From: Ilex aquifolium | Taxonomy: Eukaryota; Streptophyta; Magnoliopsida; Aquifoliales; Aquifoliaceae | Assembly: GCA_951799425.1 (NCBI GenBank) | Contig: OX637394.1 | Coordinates: forward strand, 13,474,501 to 13,538,500 | Direction of reading: 5' to 3' | Length of the DNA stretch: 64,000 nucleotides | Shown: positions 35,649-46,248 of the stretch, piece after piece | Numbering within the stretch: position 1 is the stretch's first letter | Layout of the letters: each line of letters begins with the position of its first letter | Program-made: the position numbers and the translations under genes | The notes under the pieces: generated by a model | Told to the model about the DNA's origin: nothing | Databases searched by the model: none | The model's input: only the letters and a program-made list of their open reading frames with translations

Positions 35649-36006
35649 CTTGCTTTTTCATCATCCTGGCCAACAGCATCAATCTTTCTTTTTAAGGTTT
35701 TAGTACGATCAGGAGCATCTTTTTCCTTCTTTTTCCCGACTTCCTCACCTGTTCTCTTATTTTCAATTTCTTCTGCATTTGCTTTGGCATTCAAAGCAGT
35801 GTCTGTGCTCTTACGAGGGGAAGAAATTGGAAAACCATCTTCATCTTCACTCTCCAAGACTGGGACAGCAGTACCACGCTTGACAACAATTTGCCGTTGA
35901 GAGTCATTATTGTCCTCAGACCCACTTAACCGATTGTTCCTCTTCTTTGATCGCTTACCATTCTCATTGGTAGGTTTCTCATCATCAAATATCTCCTCAA
36001 TTATTA
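35649..36006 (-). pseudogene. Captured exon of a nucleolar FKBP (FKBP43/53-type) immunophilin
   Basis: An uninterrupted minus-strand frame reads VIIEEIFDDEKPTNENGKRS, then SQRQIVVKRGTAVPVLESED and EDGFPISSPRKS, and ends KRKIDAVGQDDEKA at a donor (gtgagg). This is the acidic and basic linker of plant nuclear FKBPs with an N-terminal nucleoplasmin-like domain. Neither that domain nor the C-terminal prolyl isomerase domain was found nearby, so only a middle exon was captured. Splice sites at both ends remain usable. Confidence 0.72.
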
Positions 36007-36859
36007 CTAATTCAAAACCAACAAAATTTACATCAACCAAAAATCACACAAATTAATTGCCAGTTTGAGTCACATATCGAACTCATGGACATGTTGGCCA
36101 CAGTTTGAACATGACTGGAATGTGGACCATGTCCTTTAAGATGAGGATAAACATCAAACTATCTCAAAGCCAAATACATGTAATTTGACAATGTGACCAA
36201 GAACAAATAATAACATATAGCTATCATAGAACATCAAACTATCTCAAATGCGTGGTCATGCAAGTTCCAATCGTCAATGGTGCTAAAGCAAGACCAAGAA
36301 GAATGTGGGATAAGAATACGAAGAGAAGGCCACAACTACATTGGATTTAACAAGGAAATGACTTTATAAAGTGCTGATCGAATAAGGTGAATCAATGGTA
36401 GATTGCTTTCTTTTATTGCTTTGCTCGAACCCACTTCCAATGTTACTCGCTTTCTTTTTTCAAAAAAAAAAAAAAACTCTTGCCCCATGAAAAGACCACA
36501 AAATTTTAAAATTAGAAAAATGAAACACTAGTCAAATTTATACGGTGCTTTACTTAAAACTCGATCCCTGGTATCTATAACTTTAGATATCTTTGGCATT
36601 GAATCTAAAATACATTTTTTTTAAAAAAAAAAATTGAAAATCCATGTAAATGAAACAAAATATGACACTACATTGACCAAACAAAAAGCCGATGTCAATC
36701 TTCAAAGTGTTGGAAGCCACCACGAAGGGACTTCTCCTATCTGTTAAGAATAAGCAATTGAGAGAGCAATGCAAAGGCAATAAACCAGGAACTGAGAAGC
36801 ACAATATTCAAAAATTGGAGTAAAGAATACATCAATTACATAGGAAAAAAATATAGTAC

Positions 36860-36966
36860 CTCCTTACTGAAGAAAGATGATCTTTTTTGACTGTTTTTTG
36901 CTCAAGTTCCAGGTCTTCATCAAACATGAATGTGCTTGCAAAATCAAGAGATTGTTCATCCAGATT
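36860..36966 (-). other. Candidate captured exon, origin unknown
   Basis: Between a possible acceptor (gaacag) and a donor (gtacta), the minus strand reads LDEQSLDFASTFMFDEDLEL followed by EQKTVKKDHLSSVRR. Composition and splice sites look exonic, but I do not recognise the source gene. Confidence 0.4.
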
Positions 36967-37315
36967 CTGTTCTGCAAAATTTGAAGACAGCTTTAGGTTT
37001 TTCATGCTCAGTTTCAAGAGAAAAACCCTATAAACCTCACCCATTGACACCCAACATAAGGACATTACCATTAACGAAAACCCTATTTTCTTACCCAAAC
37101 CCATGGCTCAAGCACAAAGACAAACAGATAAAAGGCACTAGAGTTATTCTTGCAGCAAATCCAACAAGATATTCCGCAAATTGTCGATTCTCGTACGAGT
37201 TGTATCTAATTTTACACAGGCTTAAACAAATCAAACCTTTCATCAAATTGGGTAATCAATACAAGGCAGACTCGTGCATCCAATCGAAGAATCACGGACG
37301 TATCCTTATTCGTCA

Positions 37316-37659
37316 TCAATGTCCAAGAGGTAAATTATATTCTGAAGCACCCACGCAGGTTTGGCCGATGGGTTGGTGGTGGGGGTGTTCGACGGTGGGC
37401 TGTGATGGTAGAAAGAATGTGTTGGCGGCGTTGAAGTGGGGGTGGGGTGGGTCTGTGGTGGTGGTGATGGCAAAGAGGAAGAGAGAGAGTTGTCGTCGTC
37501 GCTCGGTGGTGCCATCGGTGGTTGCTGGTTGCAGAGAGTTAGGAGGGAGGAGAGAAAAGCTTGTGGCTTCACTGTCTGAGAGAAAGAGGAGGCGGCAAAG
37601 GCAGACAGCGGCGAGAAAGGCAGAGAGAGGCAAGAGTTTGGCGCATCTGCGCGAGGCAC
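37316..37659 (-). other. Candidate captured 5' exon with Pro/Ser/Thr-rich start
   Basis: The region is markedly more GC-rich than its surroundings. Two overlapping minus-strand frames are open for 117 codons; one contains an internal start reading MAPPSDDDNSLSSSLPSPPP and runs to SAKPAWV near a possible donor. It resembles the leader and first exon of a plant gene. The source is unknown and the reading frame uncertain. Confidence 0.35.
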
Positions 37660-37739
37660 ATATATTCACTTAATTGAATTTCGCGACGATTTATAAAAAC
37701 GTCGCCCATAATATTAATATTAACATTTCAATTACCGCC

Positions 37740-38390
37740 ATTTCTAGCGCCAAAAAAAATGAGAGGGAATCACGTTTTAGCATTCAAATTATCAAATTAA
37801 CATTCAATTTATCATTAAATTAACACCCAATTCATCAAATTAACATTCAAATTATCAAATTAACATTCAATTTCATCAAATTAACATGTAATTTCATCAA
37901 ATCGACTTTCAATTTCATTAAATTAACATTCAATTTATCAAATTGACATTCAATTTCATCAAATTAACGTTTAATTTATGAAATGTATATTCAATTTCAT
38001 CAAATCGACTTTCAATTTCATTAAATTAACACCCAATTCATCAAATTAACATTCAAATTATCAAATTAACATTCAATTTTATCAAATTAACTTGTAATTT
38101 CATCAAATCGAGATTCAATTTCATCAAATTAACATTCAATTTATCAAATTGATATTCAATTTCATCAAATAAACTTTCAATTTATGAAATGGATATTCAA
38201 TTTCATGAAATCGACTTTCAATTTTATTAAATTCACATTCGATTTATTAAATTGACATTCAATTTATCAAATTGACATTCAATTTATCAAATTGACACTT
38301 AATTTCATTAAATTAACACGTAATTTCATCAAATCGACTTTCAATTTCATTAAATTAACATCCAAATTAACATGTTCATTAAATTGATAT
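37740..38390. repeat. Minisatellite, AATTAACATTCAATTTCATC-type units
   Basis: About 25 imperfect copies of a unit near 20-24 bp (aattaacattcaatttcatc), inside the right half of the CACTA element. Confidence 0.85.
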
Positions 38391-38394
38391 TTTT

Positions 38395-39500
38395 TTTAAA
38401 GTAAAATGTTTATTTGCGACATTTTGTAAAAACGTCGCGAAAAGTCAATTACATTTGATTTTTTTTAAATTTTTTTTTAAGTAAAATGTTTATTGGCGAC
38501 GTTTTTTAAAAACGTCGCGAACAGTCAATTACATTTGATTTTTTTAAAATTTTTTATTTAAGTAAAATGTTTATTCGCGACGTTTTTCAGAAACGTCGCG
38601 AAAAGTCAATCACATTTGAATTTTTTTTAAATTTTTTTTAAGTAAAATGTTTATTGGCGACGTTTTTTAAAAACGTCGCGAACAGTCAAATACATTTGAT
38701 TTTTTTTAAATTTTTTATTTAAGTAAAATGTTTATTCGCGACGTTTTTCAAAAACGTCGCTAAAAGTCAATTACATTTGAATTTTTTTAAATTTTTTATT
38801 TAATTAAAATGATTATTGGCGACGTTTTAGAAAAACGTCGGGAAAAGTCAATCACATTTGAATTTTTTTAAATTTTTTATTTAATTAAATTGTTTATTAG
38901 CGACGTTTTTTAAAAACGTCGCGAAAAGTCAATTACATTTGATTTTTTAAAATTTTTTTTTTTAAGTAAAATGTTTATTGGCGACGTTTTTTAAAAACGT
39001 CGTGAAAAGTAAATTACATTTGATTTTTTTAAAATTTTTTATTTAAGTAAAATGTTTATTGGCGACGTTTTTTAAAAACGTCGCAAAAAGTCAATTACAT
39101 TTGATTTTTTTAAAATTTTTTATGTAAGTAAAATGTTTATTGGCGACGTTTTTTAAAAACGTCGCGAAAAGTAAATTGCATTTGATTTTTTTAAAATTTT
39201 TTATTTAAGTAAAAAATTTTTTATTTAAGTAAAATGTTTATTGGAAACGTCGCGAAAAGTAAATTACATTTGATTTTTTTAAAATTTTTTATTTAAGTAA
39301 AATGTTTATTGGCGACGTTTTTTAAAAACGTCGCAAAAAGTTAATTACATTTGATTTTTTTAAAATTTTTTATTTAAGTAAAATGTTTATTGGCGACGTT
39401 TTTTAAAAACGTCGCGAAAAGTAAATTACATTTGATTTTTTTAAAATTTTTTATTTAAGTAAAATGTTTATTGGCGACGTTTTTTAAAAACGTCGCTAAA
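38395..39500. repeat. About 80-bp satellite with a perfect GCGACG palindrome in each unit
   Basis: Around 14 units of about 80 bp. Each contains gtaaaatgtttattgg, then an inverted pair GCGACGTTTTT / AAAAACGTCGC, then gtcaattacatttgattttt. One unit near 39190-39250 is rearranged and has lost an arm. This is the right subterminal array of the CACTA element. Confidence 0.9.
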
Positions 39501-39681
39501 AAAATTGCCAAAACTGAAATTTGCGACGAAATTAAAAAATCGTCGCTAATAGTAAACTATTTGCGACGAATTTAAAAACGTCGCAAAAAATACGTCGCAA
39601 AAAATGATTTTTGTTGTAGTGGTCATTTGTAAAATGTCAAGGGGTGTCCATGTAATGAAGCAAAATGTCAGGGGGTGTTCG

Positions 39682-42180
39682 TGTGAGACCCGATCATGCA
39701 TTGCATGCATATTAGCATAATTTTATGGGCTAAATTGTAATTATGTGAAATTATTAAAGGGTTAATTAAATTTAATTTTTCATAGCCATGATGTATGTGA
39801 GCATACATTGGGTAGGTGGACCCCGTTAGTGATGTATTAGTGAGACCTATTTATAGAAATTTCATGTGTGAAAATATTAGTGGGTCAATTTCGAAATCAC
39901 TTAAGAACTTGGGGGGGGAGGCAAACATAATTACCAAAAAGGATGAGTCATCCTTACATGTGTAACATTATAAAGTGTGTGTGTTTAAACAAAGGCCAAG
40001 TGTATGTGTGTGTGTGCCGTGTGTGTGTGTGTGTAATATAAAGTGAAGAAGTGTGTGTGTTTATAACAAAAACCAGTGTGTGTGTGTGTGTGTTCTTCTT
40101 GGTTGAAACCGTGAGTGAGGGAGTGTAAAAGAGGGAGAAGAAAATATGTATGTATATGGGTCTACTTGAGCCGAGAGCAAGGAGGAAGAGGGGGAAAGAG
40201 AAATCAAGGTATGTGAGATTAAATTTAAGCATGAGTTGTGATTAATTTTAGTATATATGTATTTGTATATGTGTGAGTTGTTTTAACATGTTTTAAATTA
40301 GTGGCTATTTTAATTTAGTTCATGGACTGTTTTGGTTAAAATTAATGGGCTGTTTTATTTTAAGTTTAAAACAGATTTTATTAAGGGTGTTAAACAAAAT
40401 TTAGGGGCTATTAAAAATGGGTTTTAAATGGGTATTCAATCGGATGCGAGAAAAGTGTAGAAAATGACCCTTTGAGATGTTCGGGATACTTTTCGTGGAC
40501 TAGATTGGAATCAAAATTATGGGAGTGAAATTGAGGGTTTAAGGGTTCACATGATTTAATGAGTGTATGAGTTTAAGTGTGATTATTTTAAAAGAAATAT
40601 TAGTGGATAATCTCTAAAATTAATGAATTTTATGTTGTAGGAAAATTTGGGTTGAGTAGATTATTTTATTCGGCACAAGTAGACATATTTAATCGAATCG
40701 AATGGATTAATTTACCCAGTTGAATAGGTTGTTATACTCTAGGCGAGTAGATTATTTTAAGTAGATTACTTCAATTGGTTCGAGTTGATTATTTTAATTA
40801 GTTCGAGTTGATTATTTTAATTGAGATTTTGAGGCAATTATCAAGGATTTGTAGAACATATTATGATTTATTTCTAGTTAGGAAATTACTCTATAATAGT
40901 GAAGTTAGTCTCTTTATATAATTAACGTGAAAATAATTTAAATACTTAAAATATTAATAGCTATCCACTTGAGCTTAGGAAAGAGATTGATCGAGTCTTA
41001 TAACATATAAATTATGTTGGAGTAAGTGTGAGTATGCACATATAAATTAAGTATTTAGGACATTAACGGATACGTGTAAAATACTTGAACGAAATTATAA
41101 TTATATGTGTGGTAGGGTCAGAAATATCTACATCAAGGAACGTCTCGCTAAAGGACCCGGCAGAAGGAATCGACATGGATGTAGATTTTTACTCGAGGTA
41201 GGTGCACTATCCTACAACTTTTTGTGATAATTTATTAGACTTTTAAACATATGTTTTTACTATGGTTATTGTTGGGACTAATTACTTGATCGGGGACACA
41301 CGGTACATTACGAGAGTCGTTTAAATGACGAGAGAGGATTATGTGATTTCAGTGGTCTAAGTAACATGAAGTATTTTTATGGCTTGAGTTGTTTATTTGA
41401 CGGGATTTGATTATGTGGTGGAGTCGTCTAAGTAACGTGATCAAAAACTCTCTGTGATGTGGGTCATCTGAAGGAAAACCATTAATGTGGTTTGGGTTGT
41501 CCCACTGATGAATGATATCTATGAGGTGTTACAAGCTTGCGATACATGTGGCCTATGTGGCGCAAGAATTTGCACAACTAAATATAGCATGTGTGGCGGT
41601 TGTTGTTTACAAGGCGATTAGTTTGTGCGCGTGTGGGGTATTCTTTGTGAGGAATAATTTAATTATTTGGAAGTAAATATATGTGCTGTATATTTTGTCG
41701 ATGTGATATATACAGGTTATGCCTATGCGATGTAAACAAATGTGTATGAGGTGAAGTGTAATTTGAAAGTAAGTATCTAATTCGTGGTTAAGGTTGTTTC
41801 TAAATAAAAAAAAAAAAGTTTCATTTATCACTTGTTGTGCTCTTAAATATTAATTGCATCTTTGCTTTTACTAATAATCTTAATGACTTTTCAGGAAAAA
41901 CCATAAAGACGTGAGGAGTCCACTGCCGAGTCTAGAGGGTCGATTGGGATGTCATCATGGGATTCATTTTAATATGACCTTTAAATTTAAATTGTATTAT
42001 TCTATGTCATATTCTTGAGATCAATATTACGGTATGTAAATAAGCAGAGCTCATGGCAAGCCGTACCACTACGGGATTATATGATTTTTTTTTTATAGAT
42101 GCTTATTTTTACATAAAGAAATGTGTATAACAATAATAAGCAGGGATTTCAGATATTGTACCTCGGGTTGGGGTGTTACA
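39682..42180 (+). repeat. 5' LTR (2499 bp)
   Basis: It starts TGTGAGACCCGATC and ends GGGGTGTTACA. It contains (GT)n tracts at about 39995-40095. Relative to the 3' LTR it has 13 extra bases: a 9-bp tgcattgca-type duplication near the start and two GT-repeat units. Confidence 0.93.
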
Positions 42181-42185
42181 ATTTT

Positions 42186-42197
42186 TGGTATCAGAGC
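42186..42197 (+). promoter_or_regulatory. Primer-binding site
   Basis: TGGTATCAGAGC lies five bases after the 5' LTR. It is the usual initiator-methionine tRNA priming site of plant Ty3/gypsy elements. Confidence 0.85.
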
Positions 42198-43519
42198 ATA
42201 GGTTTATAGGTTCTGTAGACAAGTGTGTTTAGGTCGGCAGTGGACAGTTTAGGGTGTCTATGTATTGTAAAGTTAAACATTTAGATGCTAATGTTATGTA
42301 TGTGTATATCTAATAATGTTAATTTAGAATTTTATGGTGAAGAACGTGGCAGACAACGTCAACAGGGGGTGGTGGTTATAGAATGTGTATAATGTATTTC
42401 AGAGTTATCTGAAATTACGGTGTGGAAGAAAACACGGTAGATTAGATTTATTGAATTACGAATGGAAATACAAGTAACTACCTAAGCAGGGAATGTGTGC
42501 GGTAAGTTAAGTGGTTTTGTTTGTGAGTAGTTTATTACATTGTGGTTGCACATCTTAGTATGAAAAAAAAAACTTGGAAATTAATGATGGATTATAGAAT
42601 AATTCTTGACAACTTCAATTTCTGATAATTGAACTTTTGGTGATAGTACAGATTAGTTGCAATCAATTTGTGAAAGTGTCAAAAGTGAAAAAGTAGTAAT
42701 AATAACATTATTTGAATAATATTGTTATGAGTATTCCCAAGATCCTATGTTTTTAAACTCAAAGGAAAATATCTGCGATTGAGTATAAGGAAGTAATTTA
42801 TTGTGGGATTTTGTTTGCTGATTTTGGAGTAGAGTTTTCGGTTTTCATCCGTCTATTTTCCTAAAGTTCTTTATGGTATTCAAATTTCAGTTCAACTTCA
42901 TTTTCTTAAGAACATAGTTTGGTTATGATGACATAATTAGCAGGTGAGGCTTAAGTGGATCAGTAATATCGCTTTAGAAATGGATTATAAATGGGTTGAT
43001 CTAATAATCATATATGATAAGTGACAGGTAGAAATAACCATAGTGATGTCGATTTTAACTAGTATTTTGAAAAGCGGAATAATTTTAAAAATTAAAAGAA
43101 AAATGCTATATTGTGATGTCTATTCGAGTTGACATTTGATTGTCTAATTATATGATTTTTTTTCACTTGTGTGTAAGATTATAGTTTGTGAGATATTCTG
43201 GTATGATGGAAGCGTGATGCTATAGACTGTTGTTATTTAAGTGGTGGATTTAACTTTTCTGTGGTTAACGTTGTGTTATATGCGAGTTGTTTTATATGTG
43301 AGTTGTTTTTCTATATAATTGATCATAGTAAGAATATGCTTACGTGGTATTAATATATATGTGAGTTGAATATGAACTTAAAGATGGAAATGTGAATATG
43401 CTGTGTAGCGTTGAGAATAAGTTAGTCTTTATGACTAATGTTGCTTGTTAATAAAAAGTGAGTGTGTGGACTATTGACAGTCAAAGATAATATGATTGTT
43501 GAATTACCTCAAATGGTAA

Positions 43520-43930
43520 GTGAGTAGTCTATTTGCTAGTGCAACCCTAAAGGGGTGATTGTTTGGCCTTAGTGGCGATTGTGTGGCCTTAGTCGCAATT
43601 GGTGCCTTAGTGGCGGATGCCTTATTGACATATAGCCTTAATGGCTAGGTTGTTGTCTTAGTGACGGATATATGGCCTTAGTAACGAATTATGTCTTATT
43701 GGCGAATTATGCCTTGATGACAAATATTGTCTTAAAGGCAAGTGTTTAGCCTTAGTGGCGAGAATGGCCTTCGTGGCGGATGTATATACGTGGATGCCAT
43801 ATATGATGACTTATGGATGAATATATATATGTGGATGTCATATATAATGATTTATGGATGTGTTAATGTGAATGCCATATAGAATGATTAATGAATGTGT
43901 AGATATGAAAGCTATCTATGACGACTAATG
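43520..43930. repeat. Two minisatellites inside the retrotransposon
   Basis: 43540-43780 holds about ten diverged copies of ggccttagtggcgattgt. 43785-43930 holds about three copies of a unit near 50 bp containing gtggatgccatatatgatga. Both lie in the part where gag and protease would normally be. Confidence 0.75.
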
Positions 43931-43990
43931 TAATTGCCTTAGTGGAGAGATAGGCAATTATTTGCCAAATTCAGTAAATGTGAATTTTGG

Positions 43991-46213
43991 TTGGACAGAG
44001 TGGTGTTTTTGGGGCATGTAGTTTCTAATGATAGTGTATGTGTTGACCCAACTAAGATTGATACTGTAGTGAGCTGGGAGAGATCGAGGACAGTGACAGA
44101 GATTCGAAGTTTTCTGGGTTTGGCAGGTTACTATCGGAGGTTTGTACAAAATTTCTCTATTATAGCTACGCCCTTAACCCGATTGACTCGAAAAGGGAGT
44201 GAAGTTTAAGTGGTCTGATAGATGCGAGCAGAGTTTCCAAGAGCTAAAGACCAGATTGACAACTACACCAGTATTGACTATTCTATCAGGTAATGATGGG
44301 TTCGTAGTTTATAGTAATGCCTCACATCAAGGCTTGGGTTGTGTGTTGATGCAGCACGGTAGGGTGGTAGCTTATGCCTCCAGACAGCTGAAACCACATG
44401 AGTGCAACTATCCTACCCACGATTTGGAGCTTGCAGCTATTGTATTTGCATTGAGATTGTGGAGACATTTTTTATATGGAGTTACATGTGAGATTTATAC
44501 AGATCATCAGAGTCTGAATATTTGTTTACCCAGAAAGAGTTGAATCTGAGGCAGCGGCGCTGGATCGAGCTTATTAAGGATTATGACTGTATTATTCATT
44601 ACCAGCCGAGAAAAGCAAATGTTGTGGCGGATGCTTTGAGCCGAAAATCATCAGATAGATTGGCTAGTTTGCGAGTAATTCAAAGAGGTTTATTTGTAGA
44701 TTTGAAATCATTGAGAGTGCAGTTGGGGATAGGAGAGACTACAGCTCTACTTGCTACACTGACTTTGAGACCAGTGTTGGTGGACAGGATCAGAGAGGCA
44801 CAACAGTTTGATATCCAAATTGAGAAATTGAAGAAAGAGGTGAAGACTGGGGTGAAGACTGATTTTATTGTTGATAGTGCTGATGTTTTGTTATTTGCAT
44901 CTCGATTATGTGTACCCAACGATGCAAGGTTAAAAAGAGAGATTCTGGAGGAAGCCCACAGTTCAGCATATGCTATGTATCCAGGTAGTACAAAATTGTA
45001 TCGTGATATGAGAAAGCATTATTGGTGGCCTGGGATGAAACGAGAAATAGCTGAGTCTGTGGCTCGATGTTTAGTATGTCAGCAGGTGAAGGCTGAGCAT
45101 CAGAGGCCAGTCGGATTATTGCAGCCTCTATCGATTCCAAAATGGAAATGGGAGCATATCACTATGGATTTTGTGAGTAGTTTGCCCTGTACGCAGAAAG
45201 GACATGAAGCCATTTGGGTGATCGTTGATAGGTTAACAAAGTCGGCTCATTTTCTAGCTATTAAGATGTCCTATGCTCTTGACAGATTAGCTAGATTATA
45301 CATTGATGAGATTGTGAGATTACATGGTGTACCTGTATCTATTGTCTCTGACAGGGATCCACGCTTTACTTCGAGGTTTTGACCTAGCTTACAGACTACG
45401 CTGAGCACTAATTTGAAGTTTAGTACAACATTCCACCCACAAACAGATGGACAGTCAAAACGTACTGTTCAGACATTTGAGGACATGTTAAGAGCTTGTG
45501 TCATGGACCTTAGAGGTAACTGAGATGATTATTTGCCTTTGATTGAATTTGCGTATAATAACAGTTACTAGAGTTCAATTGAGATGGCCCCGTATGAAGC
45601 TTTGTATGGGAAGAAGTGTAGGACCCCAGTGTGTTGGAGTGAAGTGGGTGAGAGAAAATTATTGGGTCCAGAGATTGTGCAGATGACTGCAGATCAGATT
45701 AAAGTCATACAGGAGAGGTTACAGAGTGCACAGAACAGACATAAAAGTTATGCTGACAATCGCCGACGTGACTTGGAATTTGAGACGGGTGATCGAGTAT
45801 TCCTACGGGTATTACCTTGGAAAGGGGTCATTCGTTTTGGCAGGAAAGGGAAGTTGGCTCCCAGGTATATTGGTCCGTACAATATTGTAGAGCGGATTGG
45901 AGCTGTTGCATACCGATTGAAGTTACCAGTAGAGTTGTCCAGGTTGCATGATGTGTTTCATGTGTCTATGCTACAGAAGTACTTGCCTGACCCATCATAT
46001 GTGTTGACTTCAGAACCGATGGAGTTAGCTGAGGATTTGACTTATGTAGAGCAGCCGGTTCAGATTTTGGGTAGAAAGGAGAAGGTATTATGCATGAAGA
46101 CGATACCGTTGGTAAAAGTTTTGTGGCGTAGTCACTCAGTAGAAGAAGCAACCTGGGAGACTGAAGGGAGTATACGGGCTCAATATCCACATTTGTTTAG
46201 TCCAGGTAAGTAA
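43991..46213 (+). pseudogene. Damaged pol region: RT end, RNase H, integrase, chromodomain-like end
   Basis: The order is: end of reverse transcriptase thumb ([37 protein letters not shown]), RNase H ([20 protein letters not shown]), integrase zinc finger ([14 protein letters not shown]...CLVCQQVK), integrase core ([32 protein letters not shown]) and a C-terminal part with EEATWETEG. Frameshifts lie near 44200 and 44520. Three in-frame stops follow (TGA 45380, TGA at about 45521, TAG at about 45569). The first RNase H catalytic Asp position reads Asn (YSNASHQG). The RT catalytic core is absent. Confidence 0.9.
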
Positions 46214-46235
46214 TTTCGAGGACGAAATTTTTATT

Positions 46236-46247
46236 AGTAGGGGAGAG
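46236..46247 (+). promoter_or_regulatory. Polypurine tract
   Basis: AGTAGGGGAGAG lies immediately before the 3' LTR, as expected for plus-strand priming of reverse transcription. Confidence 0.8.
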
Positions 46248-46248
46248 T

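Larger units (their letters stand above)
32662..39621. mobile_element. CACTA (En/Spm-type) non-autonomous element, 6960 bp, with captured gene pieces
   Basis: Termini CACTACAACAAAAATC (32662) and GATTTTTGTTGTAGTG (ends 39621) are perfect inverted repeats with the diagnostic CACTA start, and the 3-bp duplication GTC flanks both sides (32659-32661 and 39622-39624). Subterminal regions (32690-33300 and 38395-39620) are packed with GCGACG/CGTCGC palindromes, the expected kind of transposase-binding array. No CACTA transposase is present, so it needs one in trans. The interior holds host-gene fragments, all on the minus strand: a UEV1-type exon, an FKBP exon and two unidentified candidate exons. 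Confidence 0.93.

Noticed and set aside
38395..39500. CRISPR-like regularly spaced palindromic repeats
   Set aside because: Spacers are as repetitive as the repeats, the setting is a plant transposon end, and no cas-like genes exist.
39954..40232. 92-codon frame repeated at 46526-46786
   Set aside because: It lies in the antisense of the two LTRs over a GT repeat; presence in both LTRs explains the duplication.
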